The notes beneath the pieces are model-generated. The model saw nothing but the letters and a program-made list of their open reading frames with translations. It had not been told where the DNA came from and did no database searches. A stretch of DNA of 64,000 bases from the NCBI GenBank assembly GCA_947383005.1, contig CANDBT010000022.1:1-64000 (forward strand), in the 5' to 3' direction. The translations under genes and the position numbers were made by a program. Below, piece by piece: positions 8,386 through 17,919 of this stretch. How positions within the stretch are numbered: the stretch's first letter is position 1; each line of letters opens with the position of its first letter. The DNA comes from an uncultured bacterium. GTDB lineage: Bacteria; Bacillota; Clostridia; Lachnospirales; Lachnospiraceae.

Positions 8386-9708
8386 ATGAAGAAAGCCTTC
8401 AAGATACTGATTGTGAGCTGTCTTTGTGTGCTGCTGGCGGACAAAGACGTGGCTTATGGCGATAATGTGAGTAAGTCGCCTCATGTGGCAGAACGGGTGA
8501 CAGCAAGAGAGGATTATTCGCATATTGCCGTTTCTCAAGTGTCGGATTATGTGAATATTCGGGAAGAGGCCAATACTTCAAGTAAGATTGTGGGGAAAAT
8601 TTATAATCATTGTGCGGCAGAGATACAGGAAACAGTAGAAGGGGAGGGTGGGAACTGGTACCGGATCAGGTCCGGTACGGTGACGGGCTACATCAGCGCC
8701 CGGTATTTTATTACCGGGCAGGAAGCCGAAAGGCTTGCTCAGTCTATCGGAAGGGAATTTGTGACAATAAATACAGAAAGTCTGCGTTTGCGTGAGCAGC
8801 CGGATTTAAACAGCAAAGTGCTGACGATTCTTTCTCAGGGCGCTCGGTATGTGGTGCAGGGAGAAGAGGGGGGATTTTTTAAGGTAGAAGTAGATGCCGA
8901 TTTAGTCGGTTATATTGCCCGGGAATATTGCCGGACAGCGGTGGAGTTTGATCAGGCGGTGTCTGTTGAAGAGGAATGGCAGAAGCTGGCGGAAACTGCC
9001 CGTCGTGAACAGGAAGCGGCAGAGGCGATGACGGCTTTGGAGCAGGTTAAACGAAACGAAGGATATATTGCGGCTAACCCGCTGCAAAGCGATAATGCCA
9101 GCCAGTCAGAGGAGCCGCCGGCAATAGCGGTTCCCGCGGCTGATTTTCCTGCCGCAACAGGGGAACCCGGGACAGATCATGTGGCGGCGGGCGGAAATCC
9201 CTCGGATGATGCTGTGGGGAGGACGCCATCAAGCAGTACGGCGGGGGGCGGCCCGTCAGGCCCGGGTGGCACGTTGCCAGGCCCGTCAGGAAATGCTTTT
9301 CCCACAGGAAGCCCGTCAGGAAGTTCGGAAGCCGTAACGTCGGCAACCAGGACGGCTATAGTGGCTTATGCCAAACAGTTTTTGGGGCGGCCTTATGTAT
9401 ATGGCGGGACAAGCCTTACTGACGGGACGGATTGTTCCGGTTTTACTCAGGGAGTGTATGCCCATTTTGGGATAACTACCGGGCGCAGTTCCCGCGACCA
9501 GGCGGAAAATGGCCGGGCAATTGCGGTAGATGCTGTTCAGCCGGGGGATTTGCTGTTTTATGCCAGCGGGGATTATATCAATCATGTGGCGTTATACATA
9601 GGCGGCGGACAGGTGATACATGCCAGCAATTCGACAACAGGTATTATTATTTCGCCATATAATTATCGAACTCCCTGTAAGGCAGTTACTTTTATCAACA
9701 CCCAATAA
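8386..9708 (+). CDS. SH3-domain NlpC/P60 peptidoglycan hydrolase
   Basis: Secreted cysteine peptidase that cuts peptide stems of peptidoglycan. An N-terminal signal peptide (MKKAFKILIVSCLCVLL) is followed by two bacterial SH3 domains (about residues 45-105 and 125-180), an Ala/Glu helical part, and a Gly/Ser/Pro/Ala linker with repeated GPSG/GSPSG units (about 225-310). The NlpC/P60 domain at the C-terminus has the catalytic Cys in TDCSGFTQG and His in NHVALYIGGGQ. AAGGAGG lies 8 bases before the ATG. It follows trxB by 13 bp. Likely role: cell separation or wall remodelling, together with the nearby amidase. Confidence 0.92.
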   Translation: MKKAFKILIVSCLCVLLADKDVAYGDNVSKSPHVAERVTAREDYSHIAVSQVSDYVNIREEANTSSKIVGKIYNHCAAEIQETVEGEGGNWYRIRSGTVTGYISARYFITGQEAERLAQSIGREFVTINTESLRLREQPDLNSKVLTILSQGARYVVQGEEGGFFKVEVDADLVGYIAREYCRTAVEFDQAVSVEEEWQKLAETARREQEAAEAMTALEQVKRNEGYIAANPLQSDNASQSEEPPAIAVPAADFPAATGEPGTDHVAAGGNPSDDAVGRTPSSSTAGGGPSGPGGTLPGPSGNAFPTGSPSGSSEAVTSATRTAIVAYAKQFLGRPYVYGGTSLTDGTDCSGFTQGVYAHFGITTGRSSRDQAENGRAIAVDAVQPGDLLFYASGDYINHVALYIGGGQVIHASNSTTGIIISPYNYRTPCKAVTFINTQ

Positions 9709-9744
9709 GTTTGATAAGGATTTATCGTTGTGCATGGAGAATCA

Positions 9745-10776
9745 ATGGTGGAAAAGAAACAGTATAATGGTTTAGACGTAGTTAAAGTGACGATGGCCGT
9801 ATTGATTGCGGCCCGTCACATGATTCAGATTTTTTATCCTGTGGAAAGCAAATGGCGGGTGCTGATCGGCGCCTGGCTTTCCAATCTGGGCGTGCCGGTG
9901 TTTTTTATTATAGCCGGTTTTTTTCTGTTTCGGAAAACGGACCGGGAGCAGGGAGAAGAAGGCTGGCGAAGGGTTTGGAGTTACTGCAGGCGGATTTTAA
10001 AATTATATTTGCTGTGGTCGCTGATTTATCTGCCGATAGACTTTTATAATTGGTACCATGGAGACAGGAATGTGGCAAGAGGGATCCTTGTCTATATACA
10101 GTCTTTTTTCTTCAGCAGCACGACAGTACAGCTTTGGTATCTGCCGGCGTTGCTGGTTGCCTGCCTGTTGGTTTGGCTGGTTTATGTTAAAGGAATGAAA
10201 ATCGGACAAATTTTGGCCGTTACCGGTTTGCTCTTTTGTGCAGGTTGTATTTGCGATAATTGGTATTTTAACGAGCAGCTTCCCAGAGAAATGCAGAATT
10301 TGCTGCGTCTTTACGTCCGGTATTTTCTGACTGTGCGCAACGGCTTGTTTTACGGAAGTTTTTTTGTGGCCCTGGGGTTATGGTTTGCCAAAACCAGATG
10401 GAAACTGCCCTTTTGGCCGTCAGCGGCCGGCGTGGTTTTGTCCGTTATTTGCATGCTGGCGGAAGTGGTGCATTGCAGCAATACCAATATGGTGTTTACC
10501 TCAGCCCCGGCGGCATTCTGCCTTTTTGCGGCAGCCTCAGCAGTAAAGGGGAAAGACAGGCCAATATATCCGCGGCTGCGTGTTATGAGTGAGTGGATTT
10601 ACTTATCACACGTTTATTTCTTTTACTTATTTGCCTGGACTTCCCGATGGAATCCTGTTTCCCAGGGCAAAAAAGGGATCACGGTTTCGATTATGGCACC
10701 TTTGATTTTGTTTGCCTGGTGTATGGCCAGACTGACAGAAAAGGAGAAATTTCGGTGGATGAAAAAGATGATATAA
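9745..10776 (+). CDS. Acyltransferase 3 family membrane protein
   Basis: Integral membrane acyltransferase family, used for O-acetylation of surface glycans and related compounds. About ten hydrophobic segments are visible. The N-terminus has the family arrangement: NGLDVVKVTMAVLIAARH (catalytic-type His in AARH), then SNLGVPVFFIIAGFFLFRK. Length of 343 residues is normal. The ATG at 9745 follows GGAGA; an in-frame GTG at 9730 behind AAGGA would add five residues. It lies after the wall hydrolase on the same strand, consistent with a surface-modification role. Confidence 0.85.
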   Translation: MVEKKQYNGLDVVKVTMAVLIAARHMIQIFYPVESKWRVLIGAWLSNLGVPVFFIIAGFFLFRKTDREQGEEGWRRVWSYCRRILKLYLLWSLIYLPIDFYNWYHGDRNVARGILVYIQSFFFSSTTVQLWYLPALLVACLLVWLVYVKGMKIGQILAVTGLLFCAGCICDNWYFNEQLPREMQNLLRLYVRYFLTVRNGLFYGSFFVALGLWFAKTRWKLPFWPSAAGVVLSVICMLAEVVHCSNTNMVFTSAPAAFCLFAAASAVKGKDRPIYPRLRVMSEWIYLSHVYFFYLFAWTSRWNPVSQGKKGITVSIMAPLILFAWCMARLTEKEKFRWMKKMI

Positions 10777-10792
10777 TCAATAAGAGCTGCTG

Positions 10793-10841
10793 ATGCAGCA
10801 TAGCGGGCAGGAGAAACTTTCCCCTGCCCGCTATGCTGCAT
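10793..10841. terminator. Perfect 19-bp inverted repeat between convergent genes
   Basis: Arms at 10793-10811 and 10823-10841 are perfectly complementary (ATGCAGCATAGCGGGCAGG and its complement) around an 11-base loop. It lies between the convergent acyltransferase and hpf genes, where a bidirectional terminator is expected, but there is no T-run on either side. Confidence 0.6.
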
Positions 10842-10857
10842 TGTATATACGGAAGCG

Positions 10858-11385
10858 TTAGAATTCCGGTTCGATTAATCCGTAAGAATTTCCCTTCCTC
10901 TTATAAACCACATTGACTTCTTCCGTCTCTGCATTCAGGAAAACATAAAAATTGTGTCCTAAAAGCTCCATCTGTACACAAGCTTCCTCTGGATCCATAG
11001 GCTTAATTCCGAAACGTTTTGTCTTTACAATCCGGATCTCGTCTTCGGGTTCTACTTCCTCGTTGACAAAGAAGTCGGAAAAAGCGATAGCGGATTGTTT
11101 TTTATCGATAAGTTTATGCTTATATTTTTTTAGCTGGCGTTCAATAATCTCTTCTACCAGGTCAATGGAAACATACATATCGCTGCTGGACTCTTCGGCG
11201 CGGATAATATTGCCTTTGACGGGGATGGTTACTTCGATGTTCTGCTTGTCCTTCTGTACGCTTAAGGTGACAATCACCTCTGTATCGGGGTTAAAATAGC
11301 GGTCCAGTTTGCCAATTTTTTCTTCTACGGCTTGTTTCAGCGCGGGTGTTATGTTGATATTTCTTCCTGTAATCGTATAACGCAT
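10858..11385 (-). CDS. hpf: Ribosome hibernation promoting factor, long form
   Basis: Binds the 30S decoding region and drives formation of inactive 100S ribosome dimers in stationary phase. The N-terminal S30AE domain (RYTITGRNINITPALKQ, then IGKLDRYF) occupies residues 1-100; the C-terminal dimerization domain (RIVKTKRFGIKPMDPEEA, GHNFYVFLNAETEEVNVVY) marks the long form typical of Firmicutes. The length is 175 residues. AAGGAGCTGATGG precedes the start on the minus strand. Well-conserved gene. Confidence 0.95.
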   Translation of the reverse strand: MRYTITGRNINITPALKQAVEEKIGKLDRYFNPDTEVIVTLSVQKDKQNIEVTIPVKGNIIRAEESSSDMYVSIDLVEEIIERQLKKYKHKLIDKKQSAIAFSDFFVNEEVEPEDEIRIVKTKRFGIKPMDPEEACVQMELLGHNFYVFLNAETEEVNVVYKRKGNSYGLIEPEF

Positions 11386-11485
11386 AAGCCATCAGCTCCT
11401 TCTTTTGAGATATCTTTAGTATACCACATAATTTTGAAAAATTCAACAAAAACAACTAATTGTTGTTACAATTAATTGTGAAAAG

Positions 11486-11518
11486 GTTACTGTTTACATG
11501 TGCCTTGTGAACAGTAAC
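11486..11518. repeat. Short palindrome, family A
   Basis: GTTACTGTTTACA and TGTGAACAGTAAC form a 13-bp inverted repeat with one mismatch around 7 bases. The same termini bound the long elements at 12594-12731 and 29592-29739. Confidence 0.75.
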
Positions 11519-11544
11519 GTGAAAAGCAACTTTGCCAAAAGAAA

Positions 11545-11569
11545 AGGAGCCTCCCTCAGGGAGCCTCCT
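11545..11569 (-). terminator. Rho-independent terminator
   Basis: On the minus strand, AGGAGGCTCCCT pairs with AGGGAGGCTCCT around a short loop and runs into TTTTCTTTT. It lies 17 bp beyond the stop codon of the unknown gene at 11586-12452. Confidence 0.88.
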
Positions 11570-11585
11570 GATCAAGTGCTGTTTG

Positions 11586-12452
11586 CTATACCCGCACATC
11601 CACCTGATGTGCAGACTTAAGATATTGGCTCAGGTTGATCTGCTCTTGATATCCCTTCCCCAGGAGCTGCTTGGTGGTCTGCATGTTCCCGCCGGGGTAG
11701 AGCAGATGGGAGTCCCACTTGACCTGAGCAAAGTCGCCGGCTGTTTTATAGGTGTGGGCAGCCAGCTCCTTTCCGCTGAAAGCCTGGTAGCGGTCAGCCA
11801 CCTCATCCGCCATGCCCATCAGTTGTTCCTTGGCTGCTGCCAGCTGGCTTAAGGCTTCTTCCACGCTTTCGGCCCCTTTAAGCCCTTGGGCGACCCCGTC
11901 GGCTATGCTATGGAGATCCCCGATCCATTCCTCGGCTGCCTGCCCAAAGTCTTTCCCGTAAAGCCTTTGGGCGTGGTCCATACGGAAATGGGAGATCCCC
12001 AGGTTGGTTCCCACCATCCAGGACATATCTTGGTACTGCTTTTCATTCCATTCCTGGATTATATGGGCCTTCTCGGTCTGGCCTGCCTCCATGGCCTGTT
12101 CAGCTCCCGCCTGCATATACTTTAACTGTTCTTCCATGCCGGTAAGGTTATCCACCAGATCCCCTATGGCTTGGTGATATCGCTCCATCTCGCCTTCCAT
12201 GGCCTTTGGAACATCCTTCTTAGCGATCGTAAACTCAGAAAAAGATGACTGGTTGATCGTGACCAGGCTGGTCTTCTTTGCTGTGCTCCCCGTCTGTCCC
12301 TCCTTGGACAGAGCAGAAACCTTTTGCAAAAATGCCTGGTGCTGCACCGCCTGTCTGACGTCGGCTGCCTTCATCGCGCCAGTCAGCCAGCTGTTCTTTC
12401 CCTGCTGCTGCCTGAACGCCTGCGGCAGCAAGCTCTGGGTGTTGATTCTCAT
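11586..12452 (-). CDS. Hypothetical helical protein
   Basis: Function unknown. The 288 residues are rich in Gln, Ala, Glu and Met and look largely alpha-helical, with coiled-coil-prone stretches around residues 80-140 and 180-240 (SVEEALSQLAAAKEQLMGM). There is no signal peptide or membrane segment. The start at 12452 follows GAAGGAGGGAGAAAG, an excellent ribosome site; in-frame codons further upstream look non-coding. It has its own terminator and stands alone. GC is somewhat higher than its neighbours. Palindromes with the same termini flank it on both sides (11486-11518 and 12594-12731), so carriage on an old mobile unit is conceivable. Confidence 0.75.
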   Translation of the reverse strand: MRINTQSLLPQAFRQQQGKNSWLTGAMKAADVRQAVQHQAFLQKVSALSKEGQTGSTAKKTSLVTINQSSFSEFTIAKKDVPKAMEGEMERYHQAIGDLVDNLTGMEEQLKYMQAGAEQAMEAGQTEKAHIIQEWNEKQYQDMSWMVGTNLGISHFRMDHAQRLYGKDFGQAAEEWIGDLHSIADGVAQGLKGAESVEEALSQLAAAKEQLMGMADEVADRYQAFSGKELAAHTYKTAGDFAQVKWDSHLLYPGGNMQTTKQLLGKGYQEQINLSQYLKSAHQVDVRV

Positions 12453-12593
12453 CTTTCTCCCTCCTTCCTGCTCTGAGAGCGTGCTCTCATCACAAAGGAT
12501 ATATCGGTCATTTCCTTCAGGGTATAACATGGCGGCAGCAGAAAGCAGGTTATTTTATCTGAACGATTACAATTTAGGATAAGTGTACAAAAA

Positions 12594-12731
12594 GCTACTG
12601 TTCACACCATGGCTAATCACTCTGATGATTAGCTATGGGCAAATAGGGTTGTGGGGCAAAGCATATGCCTCATTGCTGAAGGCAATTATAAATGGGCATA
12701 TGCCGTTATGTTCATACTTGTGAACAGTAAC
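12594..12731 (-). mobile_element. MITE-like triple-hairpin element, family A copy 1
   Basis: Bounded by inverted termini GCTACTGTTCACA and TGTGAACAGTAAC. Inside are a hairpin CCATGGCTAATCA/TGATTAGCTATGG and a second hairpin built on GCATATGCC/GGGCATATGC. The element at 29592-29739 is the same sequence in inverse orientation. It has no coding capacity. This fits a non-autonomous element moved by a transposase located elsewhere. Confidence 0.75.
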
Positions 12732-12788
12732 CAAAGAAAAGACGGGCAAACCGGTGAATAACTGAAGGTGGAAAAGTGAGGAAAAAGA

Positions 12789-12903
12789 TGTGGATAATGT
12801 GGATAACTTGGTGTATAACTTGTTTTTGGCTTAAATAGGACAAGTTTATCTGTGGACAAAATTGAAGAATAACCCACAAAGAAATTGTGGATACTGTGGA
12901 TAA
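12789..12903. promoter_or_regulatory. Cluster of DnaA-box-like 9-mers
   Basis: TGTGGATAA, the exact complement of the DnaA box TTATCCACA, occurs at 12789-12797, 12798-12806 and 12895-12903. Near matches are TGTGGACAA at 12851-12859 and TGTGGATAC at 12886-12894, plus a weaker reverse site (TAACCCACA) around 12870. Two pairs are directly abutting. No dnaA or dnaN gene is nearby, so this is probably a DnaA-binding cluster (regulation or titration) rather than oriC. Confidence 0.65.
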
Positions 12904-13042
12904 ATCAAAAAGCAAACATAAATTTTGTGCAAATTGTTTGGTTTACCATAAAATTTTAATTATGTCATCTGCTAATCCTGGCGGGTGAACGGGCGGAAAA
13001 TGAATTTTTTGTTAAATTTCTTGTTAATGGGTGGGGAAAAAG

Positions 13043-13071
13043 TTGAATAAATCAAAGGTTAGTGCTACAAT
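13043..13071 (+). promoter_or_regulatory. secA promoter
   Basis: TTGAAT and TACAAT are separated by exactly 17 bases, about 65 bp before the secA start codon. Fits a sigma-A promoter. Confidence 0.7.
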
Positions 13072-13136
13072 GAATAAGATTGACTTTAGAAGACGACGAT
13101 AAATATAGAATAGAGAATGGGATAGGAGAGAAAAGA

Positions 13137-15707
13137 ATGAATCTCATAGAGAAAATATTTGGCACCCACAGTGAGCGGGAGCTGAAGATGATTTATCCGA
13201 TTGTGGATAAGATCGAGGCGCTACGTCCGGAGATGATGAAAAAAACGGATGAGCAATTGCGGGATAACACCCGGATATTTAAAGAAAGGCTGGCGCAGGG
13301 GGAGACTCTGGATGATATTTTGCCGGAGGCTTTTGCTACCGTGAGGGAAGCGGCGAGAAGGACATTGAATATGGAGCATTTCCCGGTACAGCTTATTGGC
13401 GGGATTGTGCTGCATCAGGGCCGTATTGCGGAAATGAAAACGGGTGAAGGGAAGACCCTTGTGTCTACCGCGCCGGCTTATTTGAACGCTCTGGCAGGCA
13501 AAGGCGTCCATATCGTTACGGTCAATGATTATTTGGCTAAGCGTGACGCAGAATGGATGGGGCAGATTCATGAATTTTTGGGGCTTACCGTGGGCGTGGT
13601 GCTGAATCCTATGACGTCTGAAGAGAGGAAGGCTGCCTACAATTGTGATATTACCTATGTTACCAATAATGAATTGGGCTTTGATTATCTGAGAGATAAT
13701 ATGGCTATCTATAAAGAGCAGATGGTGCTGCGTGAGCTGGATTATGCCATCATTGACGAGGTGGACTCGGTGCTGATTGACGAGGCGAGAACTCCGTTGA
13801 TTATTTCCGGCCAGAGCGGGAAATCCACGAAATTATATGAGGTCTGCGATATCCTGGCGCATCAGTTGGTACGTGGCGAGGCTTCCGGGGAATTTACCAA
13901 GATGAATGCCATCATGGGGGAAGACATTGAGGAAACCGGAGATTTTGTGGTCAACGAGAAAGATAAGGTAGTAAATCTGACTGAGGATGGCGTAAAAAAG
14001 GTGGAGGAATTCTTCCACATTGATAATCTGGCCGATCCGGAAAATCTGGAGATTCAGCATAATATAATCCTGGCGCTGCGGGCTAATTATCTGATGTTCA
14101 GAGATAAGGATTATGTGGTAAAGGACGACGAAGTTTTGATAGTCGATGAATTTACGGGACGCATTATGCCGGGGCGCCGCTATTCTGACGGCCTGCATCA
14201 GGCTATCGAGGCGAAGGAACACGTAAACGTCCGTCGGGAGAGCCGGACGTTGGCTACGATTACCTTCCAGAATTTTTTTAATAAATTCAGGAAAAAGGCA
14301 GGCATGACTGGTACAGCCCTAACTGAGGAAAAGGAGTTCCGAAACACCTACGGGATGGACGCCATTGCCATCCCCACCAATAAGCCGGTGATCCGTATTG
14401 ACCATGAGGATGCGGTTTATAAGACAAAGAACGAAAAGTTTAAGGCGGTGGTTGAAGAGGTTGCCGAGGCTCACGAAAAAGGGCAGCCGGTGTTGGTAGG
14501 CACGATTACGATTGAGACTTCGGAAATGCTCAGCAAGATGCTGCACAGGCGGGGCATTCCCCATAAGGTATTGAATGCTAAGTATCATGAGCTGGAGGCG
14601 GAGATTGTAGCCGATGCCGGTGTACATGGAGCGGTAACGATAGCGACCAATATGGCCGGACGTGGTACGGATATAAAGTTGGATGAAGAGTCCAGGGCTT
14701 TGGGCGGCCTGCGGATTATCGGTACGGAAAGGCATGAGGCACGCCGGATTGACAATCAGCTTCGCGGGCGTTCGGGCCGTCAGGGTGATCCGGGAGAGTC
14801 ACGTTTTTATATATCTCTGGAAGATGATCTGATGCGGCTGTTTGGTTCTGAGCGGCTGATGAGTATGTTTACGGCTTTGGGAGTGCCGGAGGGCGAGCAG
14901 ATTGAACATAAGATGCTCTCCAATGCTATCGAAAAGGCTCAGATGAAGATTGAAAATAACAACTACGGTATCCGCGAAAATTTGCTTAAATATGATGAAG
15001 TCAACAATGAACAGCGGGAGATTATCTATACGGAACGCCGTAAAGTGCTGGATGGCGGCAATATGCGTGATTTGATTTTGAAGATGATTACGGATATTGT
15101 GGAGAATTCCGTAGATATGTTTATTTCCGATGAACAGAGCCGGGAGGATTGGGATTTAAGCGGGCTTAATTCCCTGTTGCTGCCGATTATTCCATTGGGT
15201 AAGATTACCTTGGAAAATCATTCGGCGACAAAGAAAAACGAGCTGAAACATATGCTCAAGGAAGAGGCGATTAAGCTGTACGAGGCTAAGGAAGCCGAAT
15301 TCCCGGAAGCGGAGCATATTCGTGAAATCGAGAGGGTGATCCTGTTAAAGGTTATTGACAATAAATGGATGAGCCATATCGACGATATGGATCAGTTGCG
15401 TCAGGGTATTGGCCTGCAGGCTTACGGACAGCGCGATCCGGTCGTGGAATATAAGATGAATGCCTTTGAAATGTTTGAGGCAATGACGGCGGCGGTAACG
15501 GAAGAGACGGTACGGATACTGTTCCATATTCGTGTAGAGCAGAAGGTGGAGCGTGAACCGGCTGCTAAAGTGACAGGAACAAATAAAGATACCTCAGCGG
15601 TTCAGGCGCCCAAAAGGAGAGAAATCCGCAAAATTTATCCGAATGACCCATGTCCTTGCGGAAGTGGGAAAAAGTTTAAACAATGCTGCGGCAGAAAACG
15701 GGTGTAG
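13137..15707 (+). CDS. secA: Protein translocase ATPase SecA
   Basis: Motor ATPase that pushes unfolded preproteins through SecYEG. Seen in order: nucleotide-binding domain with Walker [11 protein letters not shown] and Walker B-like [16 protein letters not shown], preprotein cross-linking domain, second nucleotide-binding domain ([26 protein letters not shown]), helical scaffold/wing ([19 protein letters not shown]) and a C-terminal SEC-C zinc motif [14 protein letters not shown]. Length 856. The ATG at 13137 follows ATAGGAGAGAAAAGA. prfB follows, the same secA-prfB order as in many Firmicutes. Confidence 0.97.
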   Translation: MNLIEKIFGTHSERELKMIYPIVDKIEALRPEMMKKTDEQLRDNTRIFKERLAQGETLDDILPEAFATVREAARRTLNMEHFPVQLIGGIVLHQGRIAEMKTGEGKTLVSTAPAYLNALAGKGVHIVTVNDYLAKRDAEWMGQIHEFLGLTVGVVLNPMTSEERKAAYNCDITYVTNNELGFDYLRDNMAIYKEQMVLRELDYAIIDEVDSVLIDEARTPLIISGQSGKSTKLYEVCDILAHQLVRGEASGEFTKMNAIMGEDIEETGDFVVNEKDKVVNLTEDGVKKVEEFFHIDNLADPENLEIQHNIILALRANYLMFRDKDYVVKDDEVLIVDEFTGRIMPGRRYSDGLHQAIEAKEHVNVRRESRTLATITFQNFFNKFRKKAGMTGTALTEEKEFRNTYGMDAIAIPTNKPVIRIDHEDAVYKTKNEKFKAVVEEVAEAHEKGQPVLVGTITIETSEMLSKMLHRRGIPHKVLNAKYHELEAEIVADAGVHGAVTIATNMAGRGTDIKLDEESRALGGLRIIGTERHEARRIDNQLRGRSGRQGDPGESRFYISLEDDLMRLFGSERLMSMFTALGVPEGEQIEHKMLSNAIEKAQMKIENNNYGIRENLLKYDEVNNEQREIIYTERRKVLDGGNMRDLILKMITDIVENSVDMFISDEQSREDWDLSGLNSLLLPIIPLGKITLENHSATKKNELKHMLKEEAIKLYEAKEAEFPEAEHIREIERVILLKVIDNKWMSHIDDMDQLRQGIGLQAYGQRDPVVEYKMNAFEMFEAMTAAVTEETVRILFHIRVEQKVEREPAAKVTGTNKDTSAVQAPKRREIRKIYPNDPCPCGSGKKFKQCCGRKRV

Positions 15708-15786
15708 AGATAAATTTTGTATCAGTTCAGACAGAAAATATTAATGGCAGGAGCATGAAATGCGGAGCAATCCGTGGTATCATAGA

Positions 15787-15829
15787 TATAGTGAACGCCA
15801 AAAACAGAAAATTTTTGTCGTTCACTATA
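15787..15829 (+). promoter_or_regulatory. Hairpin in the secA-prfB gap
   Basis: TATAGTGAACG (15787-15797) pairs perfectly with CGTTCACTATA (15819-15829) around 21 bases. No T-run follows, and the right arm overlaps a TATAAT hexamer, so it could be an operator or leader structure for prfB rather than a terminator. Confidence 0.5.
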
Positions 15830-15853
15830 ATTATAAAGAAAGAGGGTGACACA

Positions 15854-16991
15854 ATGGTAGAATTAGATCAGTTTAAGTATGAATTATCTACGTTTCAAAA
15901 ACCATTAGTGGAAGTGAGGGATTCACTTTGACCTGGATAACAAGGTCAGACGGATTGATGAGTTAGACAAGTCGATGGAGGAGCCAGGATTTTGGGAAGA
16001 TGCGGAGAAATCCACGAAGTTGGTGCAGGAGGCCAAGAATCTGAAGGATACGGTGGAGCTGTATCGAAGCTTGGAGCAGGAGTATGAGGATATTCTGGTG
16101 ATGATTGAGATGGGCAACGAGGAGAACGATCCTTCCCTTATTCCGGAAATCGAAGAAATGCTCCATAGTTTTGAGGCAAATTTGGAAAAGCTGCGTATGG
16201 CTACTTTGCTGTCCGGCGAATATGACAAGTGCAATGCGATTTTGCGGCTCAATGCCGGGGCGGGAGGTACGGAGTCCTGCGATTGGTGCAGTATGCTTTA
16301 TCGAATGTACTGCCGATGGGCCGATAAGATGGGCTACAAATCGGAAGTGCTGGATTTTCTGGATGGTGACGAGGCTGGAATCAAGTCGGTGACGATTCAG
16401 ATTAATGGCGAAAATGCTTTTGGATATCTGAAGTCGGAGCGGGGGGTGCATCGTCTGGTGCGGATTTCCCCTTTCAATGCGGCGGGAAAACGGCAGACTT
16501 CTTTTGTATCTTGTGATGTGATGCCGGATATTGAAGAGGATTTAGATGTGGAAATCAATCCGGAAGATTTGCGGGTGGATACTTACCGTTCCAGCGGCGC
16601 CGGCGGTCAGCATATCAACAAGACCTCCTCGGCGGTACGGATCACACATATCCCTACCGGGGTGGTAGTCCAGTGTCAGAATGAACGTTCCCAATTTCAG
16701 AACAAGGATAAGGCAATGCAGATGCTTAAGGCGAAACTTTTTCTGCTGAAGCAGCAGGCGAATGCGGAAAAGTTATCGGATATCCGTGGGGATGTGAAAG
16801 AAATCGGCTGGGGGAACCAGATCCGCTCATATGTGCTGCAGCCGTATACGATGGTAAAGGATCTGCGGACAGGGGAAGAAACAGGCAATGTGACGAATGT
16901 GCTGGACGGCGGGCTTGACGTGTTTATAGGCGCTTATTTAAAGTGGCTGAGTTTGGGTTGTCCGGACAGAAAAGCGGCAGCAGATGATTAA
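15854..16991 (+). CDS. prfB: Peptide chain release factor 2 (programmed frameshift)
   Basis: Recognises UAA/UGA and triggers peptide release. The coding sequence is in two frames: 15854-15928 (25 codons, starting MVELDQFKYELSTF) reaches an in-frame TGA, and a +1 shift at CTT-TGA-C continues as DLDNKVRRIDELDKSMEEPGFW to 16991, giving 378 residues. The peptide anticodon SPF is in VRISPFNAAGKRQTSF, and the catalytic GGQ is in SSGAGGQHINKTSS. The start follows AGAGGGTGACACA. The frameshift is the autoregulatory RF2 mechanism: low RF2 lets the ribosome pause at UGA and shift. Both pieces are needed for the complete protein. Confidence 0.96.
15911..15932 (+). promoter_or_regulatory. RF2 programmed +1 frameshift site
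   Basis: Slip codon CTT at 15926-15928, stop TGA at 15929-15931, then C at 15932: the classic CUU-UGA-C site. A Shine-Dalgarno-like GTGAGGG lies just upstream, as in known RF2 shift cassettes, although its spacing is about two bases longer than in E. coli. Confidence 0.93.
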
Positions 16992-17367
16992 TTAAGGCGC
17001 GGCAGGGCAAGAAGGCGCCCCGCTAGAACTATTCATTCAGACAGCCGTTTTTGGCGAATAGCGAAAAGCGAGCAGGGTGTAAACATTTATTGCAACAGTC
17101 TCAGAATGTATTTCTTGTGCCGATGGCAATAAATGCTTGCACCCTGCTTGATTTTGTGCTAATATCTTCCTCATGAGTACAAATGTACATTAGATGCGCA
17201 CAACCGGAGGAAATGGGCGTGTTATTGTCCGTACTGTGATGAATTGCTACGCTGATTCGTCATAGGCCAGCGAGTTATGGTGCCAGGGCATATGCCTGGT
17301 CTGCACTCCGTTCCGGTCGGTTCTAAACAAGAGCCACTGGCGCTTTGCAGAAAGCTGAGGTTTTGTA
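16992..17367. other. Intergenic region after prfB
   Basis: No gene seen. A long inverted repeat lies at 17071-17093 and 17126-17148 (AGCAGGGTGTAAACATTTAT and its near-complement; 21 of 23 positions pair) and ends in TTGATTTTGT, so it may terminate prfB. A further palindrome, CCAGGGCATATGCCTGG, is near 17282-17299. Confidence 0.5.
17071..17157 (+). terminator. Long imperfect hairpin, possible prfB terminator
   Basis: A 23-bp stem with two mismatches and a 32-base loop; a short T-rich tail follows. Its size is unusual for an intrinsic terminator, so a repeat element is an alternative reading. Confidence 0.5.
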
Positions 17368-17814
17368 ATGATAGAAGAAAAAACCAAATATTTTGTGGTA
17401 AAGCAGAAGGCAGTACCGGAAGTGCTGCTGAAGGTAGTGGAAACGAAGAAGCTTTTGGATTCCGGGCAGGCAGCAACGATTCAGGATGCGACAGAACGGG
17501 CGGGTATCAGCCGCAGTTCGTTTTATAAGTATAAGGATGATATCTTCCCCTTTTATGATAATACGAAAGGGAAGACCGTGACCTTTGTGATGCAGATGGA
17601 CGACGAGCAGGGGTTATTATCGGATTTGCTTCATATTGTAGCTGTTTATAAAGCCAATATTTTGACTATTCATCAAAGCATTCCGGTGAATGGAGTTGCC
17701 ACACTGACACTGTCGGTCGAAGTCAGGGCCGATACGGGGAATATTGTGCAGATGGTGGAGGAAATTGAAGGACTTAAAGGAGTCCATTACGTTAAAATTC
17801 TCGCCCGGGAATAA
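17368..17814 (+). CDS. ACT domain protein (PheB-like, UPF0735)
   Basis: Free-standing ACT-domain regulator. The N-terminal half resembles a small HTH (LDSGQAATIQDATERAGIS then RSSFYKYKDDIFPF); the C-terminal half is an ACT domain (TFVMQMDDEQGLLSDLLHIV, NILTIHQSIPVNGVATLTLS, EIEGLKGVHYVKIL). At 148 residues it fits the UPF0735/PheB family. It is directly upstream of homoserine dehydrogenase (about 105 bp), a conserved pairing in Clostridia that suggests amino-acid feedback on threonine/methionine synthesis; the ligand is not known from sequence. Confidence 0.88.
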   Translation: MIEEKTKYFVVKQKAVPEVLLKVVETKKLLDSGQAATIQDATERAGISRSSFYKYKDDIFPFYDNTKGKTVTFVMQMDDEQGLLSDLLHIVAVYKANILTIHQSIPVNGVATLTLSVEVRADTGNIVQMVEEIEGLKGVHYVKILARE

Positions 17815-17919
17815 GTTATAAGAGGCTGGTGCAAAGCCAAAGGTTGCATGAATGTTTAGGAAAACGCTAGTACTAGGTAACAATGAGGCTGCAATATAGG
17901 AGAAACGAGGAGAACAATT

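Larger units (their letters stand above)
12453..13136. other. Intergenic region before secA
   Basis: No gene. In order it contains a 138-bp palindromic element (12594-12731), a cluster of DnaA-box-like 9-mers (12789-12903), an AT-rich stretch, and the secA promoter (13043-13071). Confidence 0.7.

Noticed and set aside
12789-12903. Chromosomal oriC
   Set aside because: DnaA-box-like cluster present, but dnaA, dnaN or rnpA/rpmH are not nearby.
12686-12915. Minus-strand frames over the DnaA-box cluster
   Set aside because: Low-complexity Ser/Pro/His/Tyr translations of an AT-rich regulatory gap.
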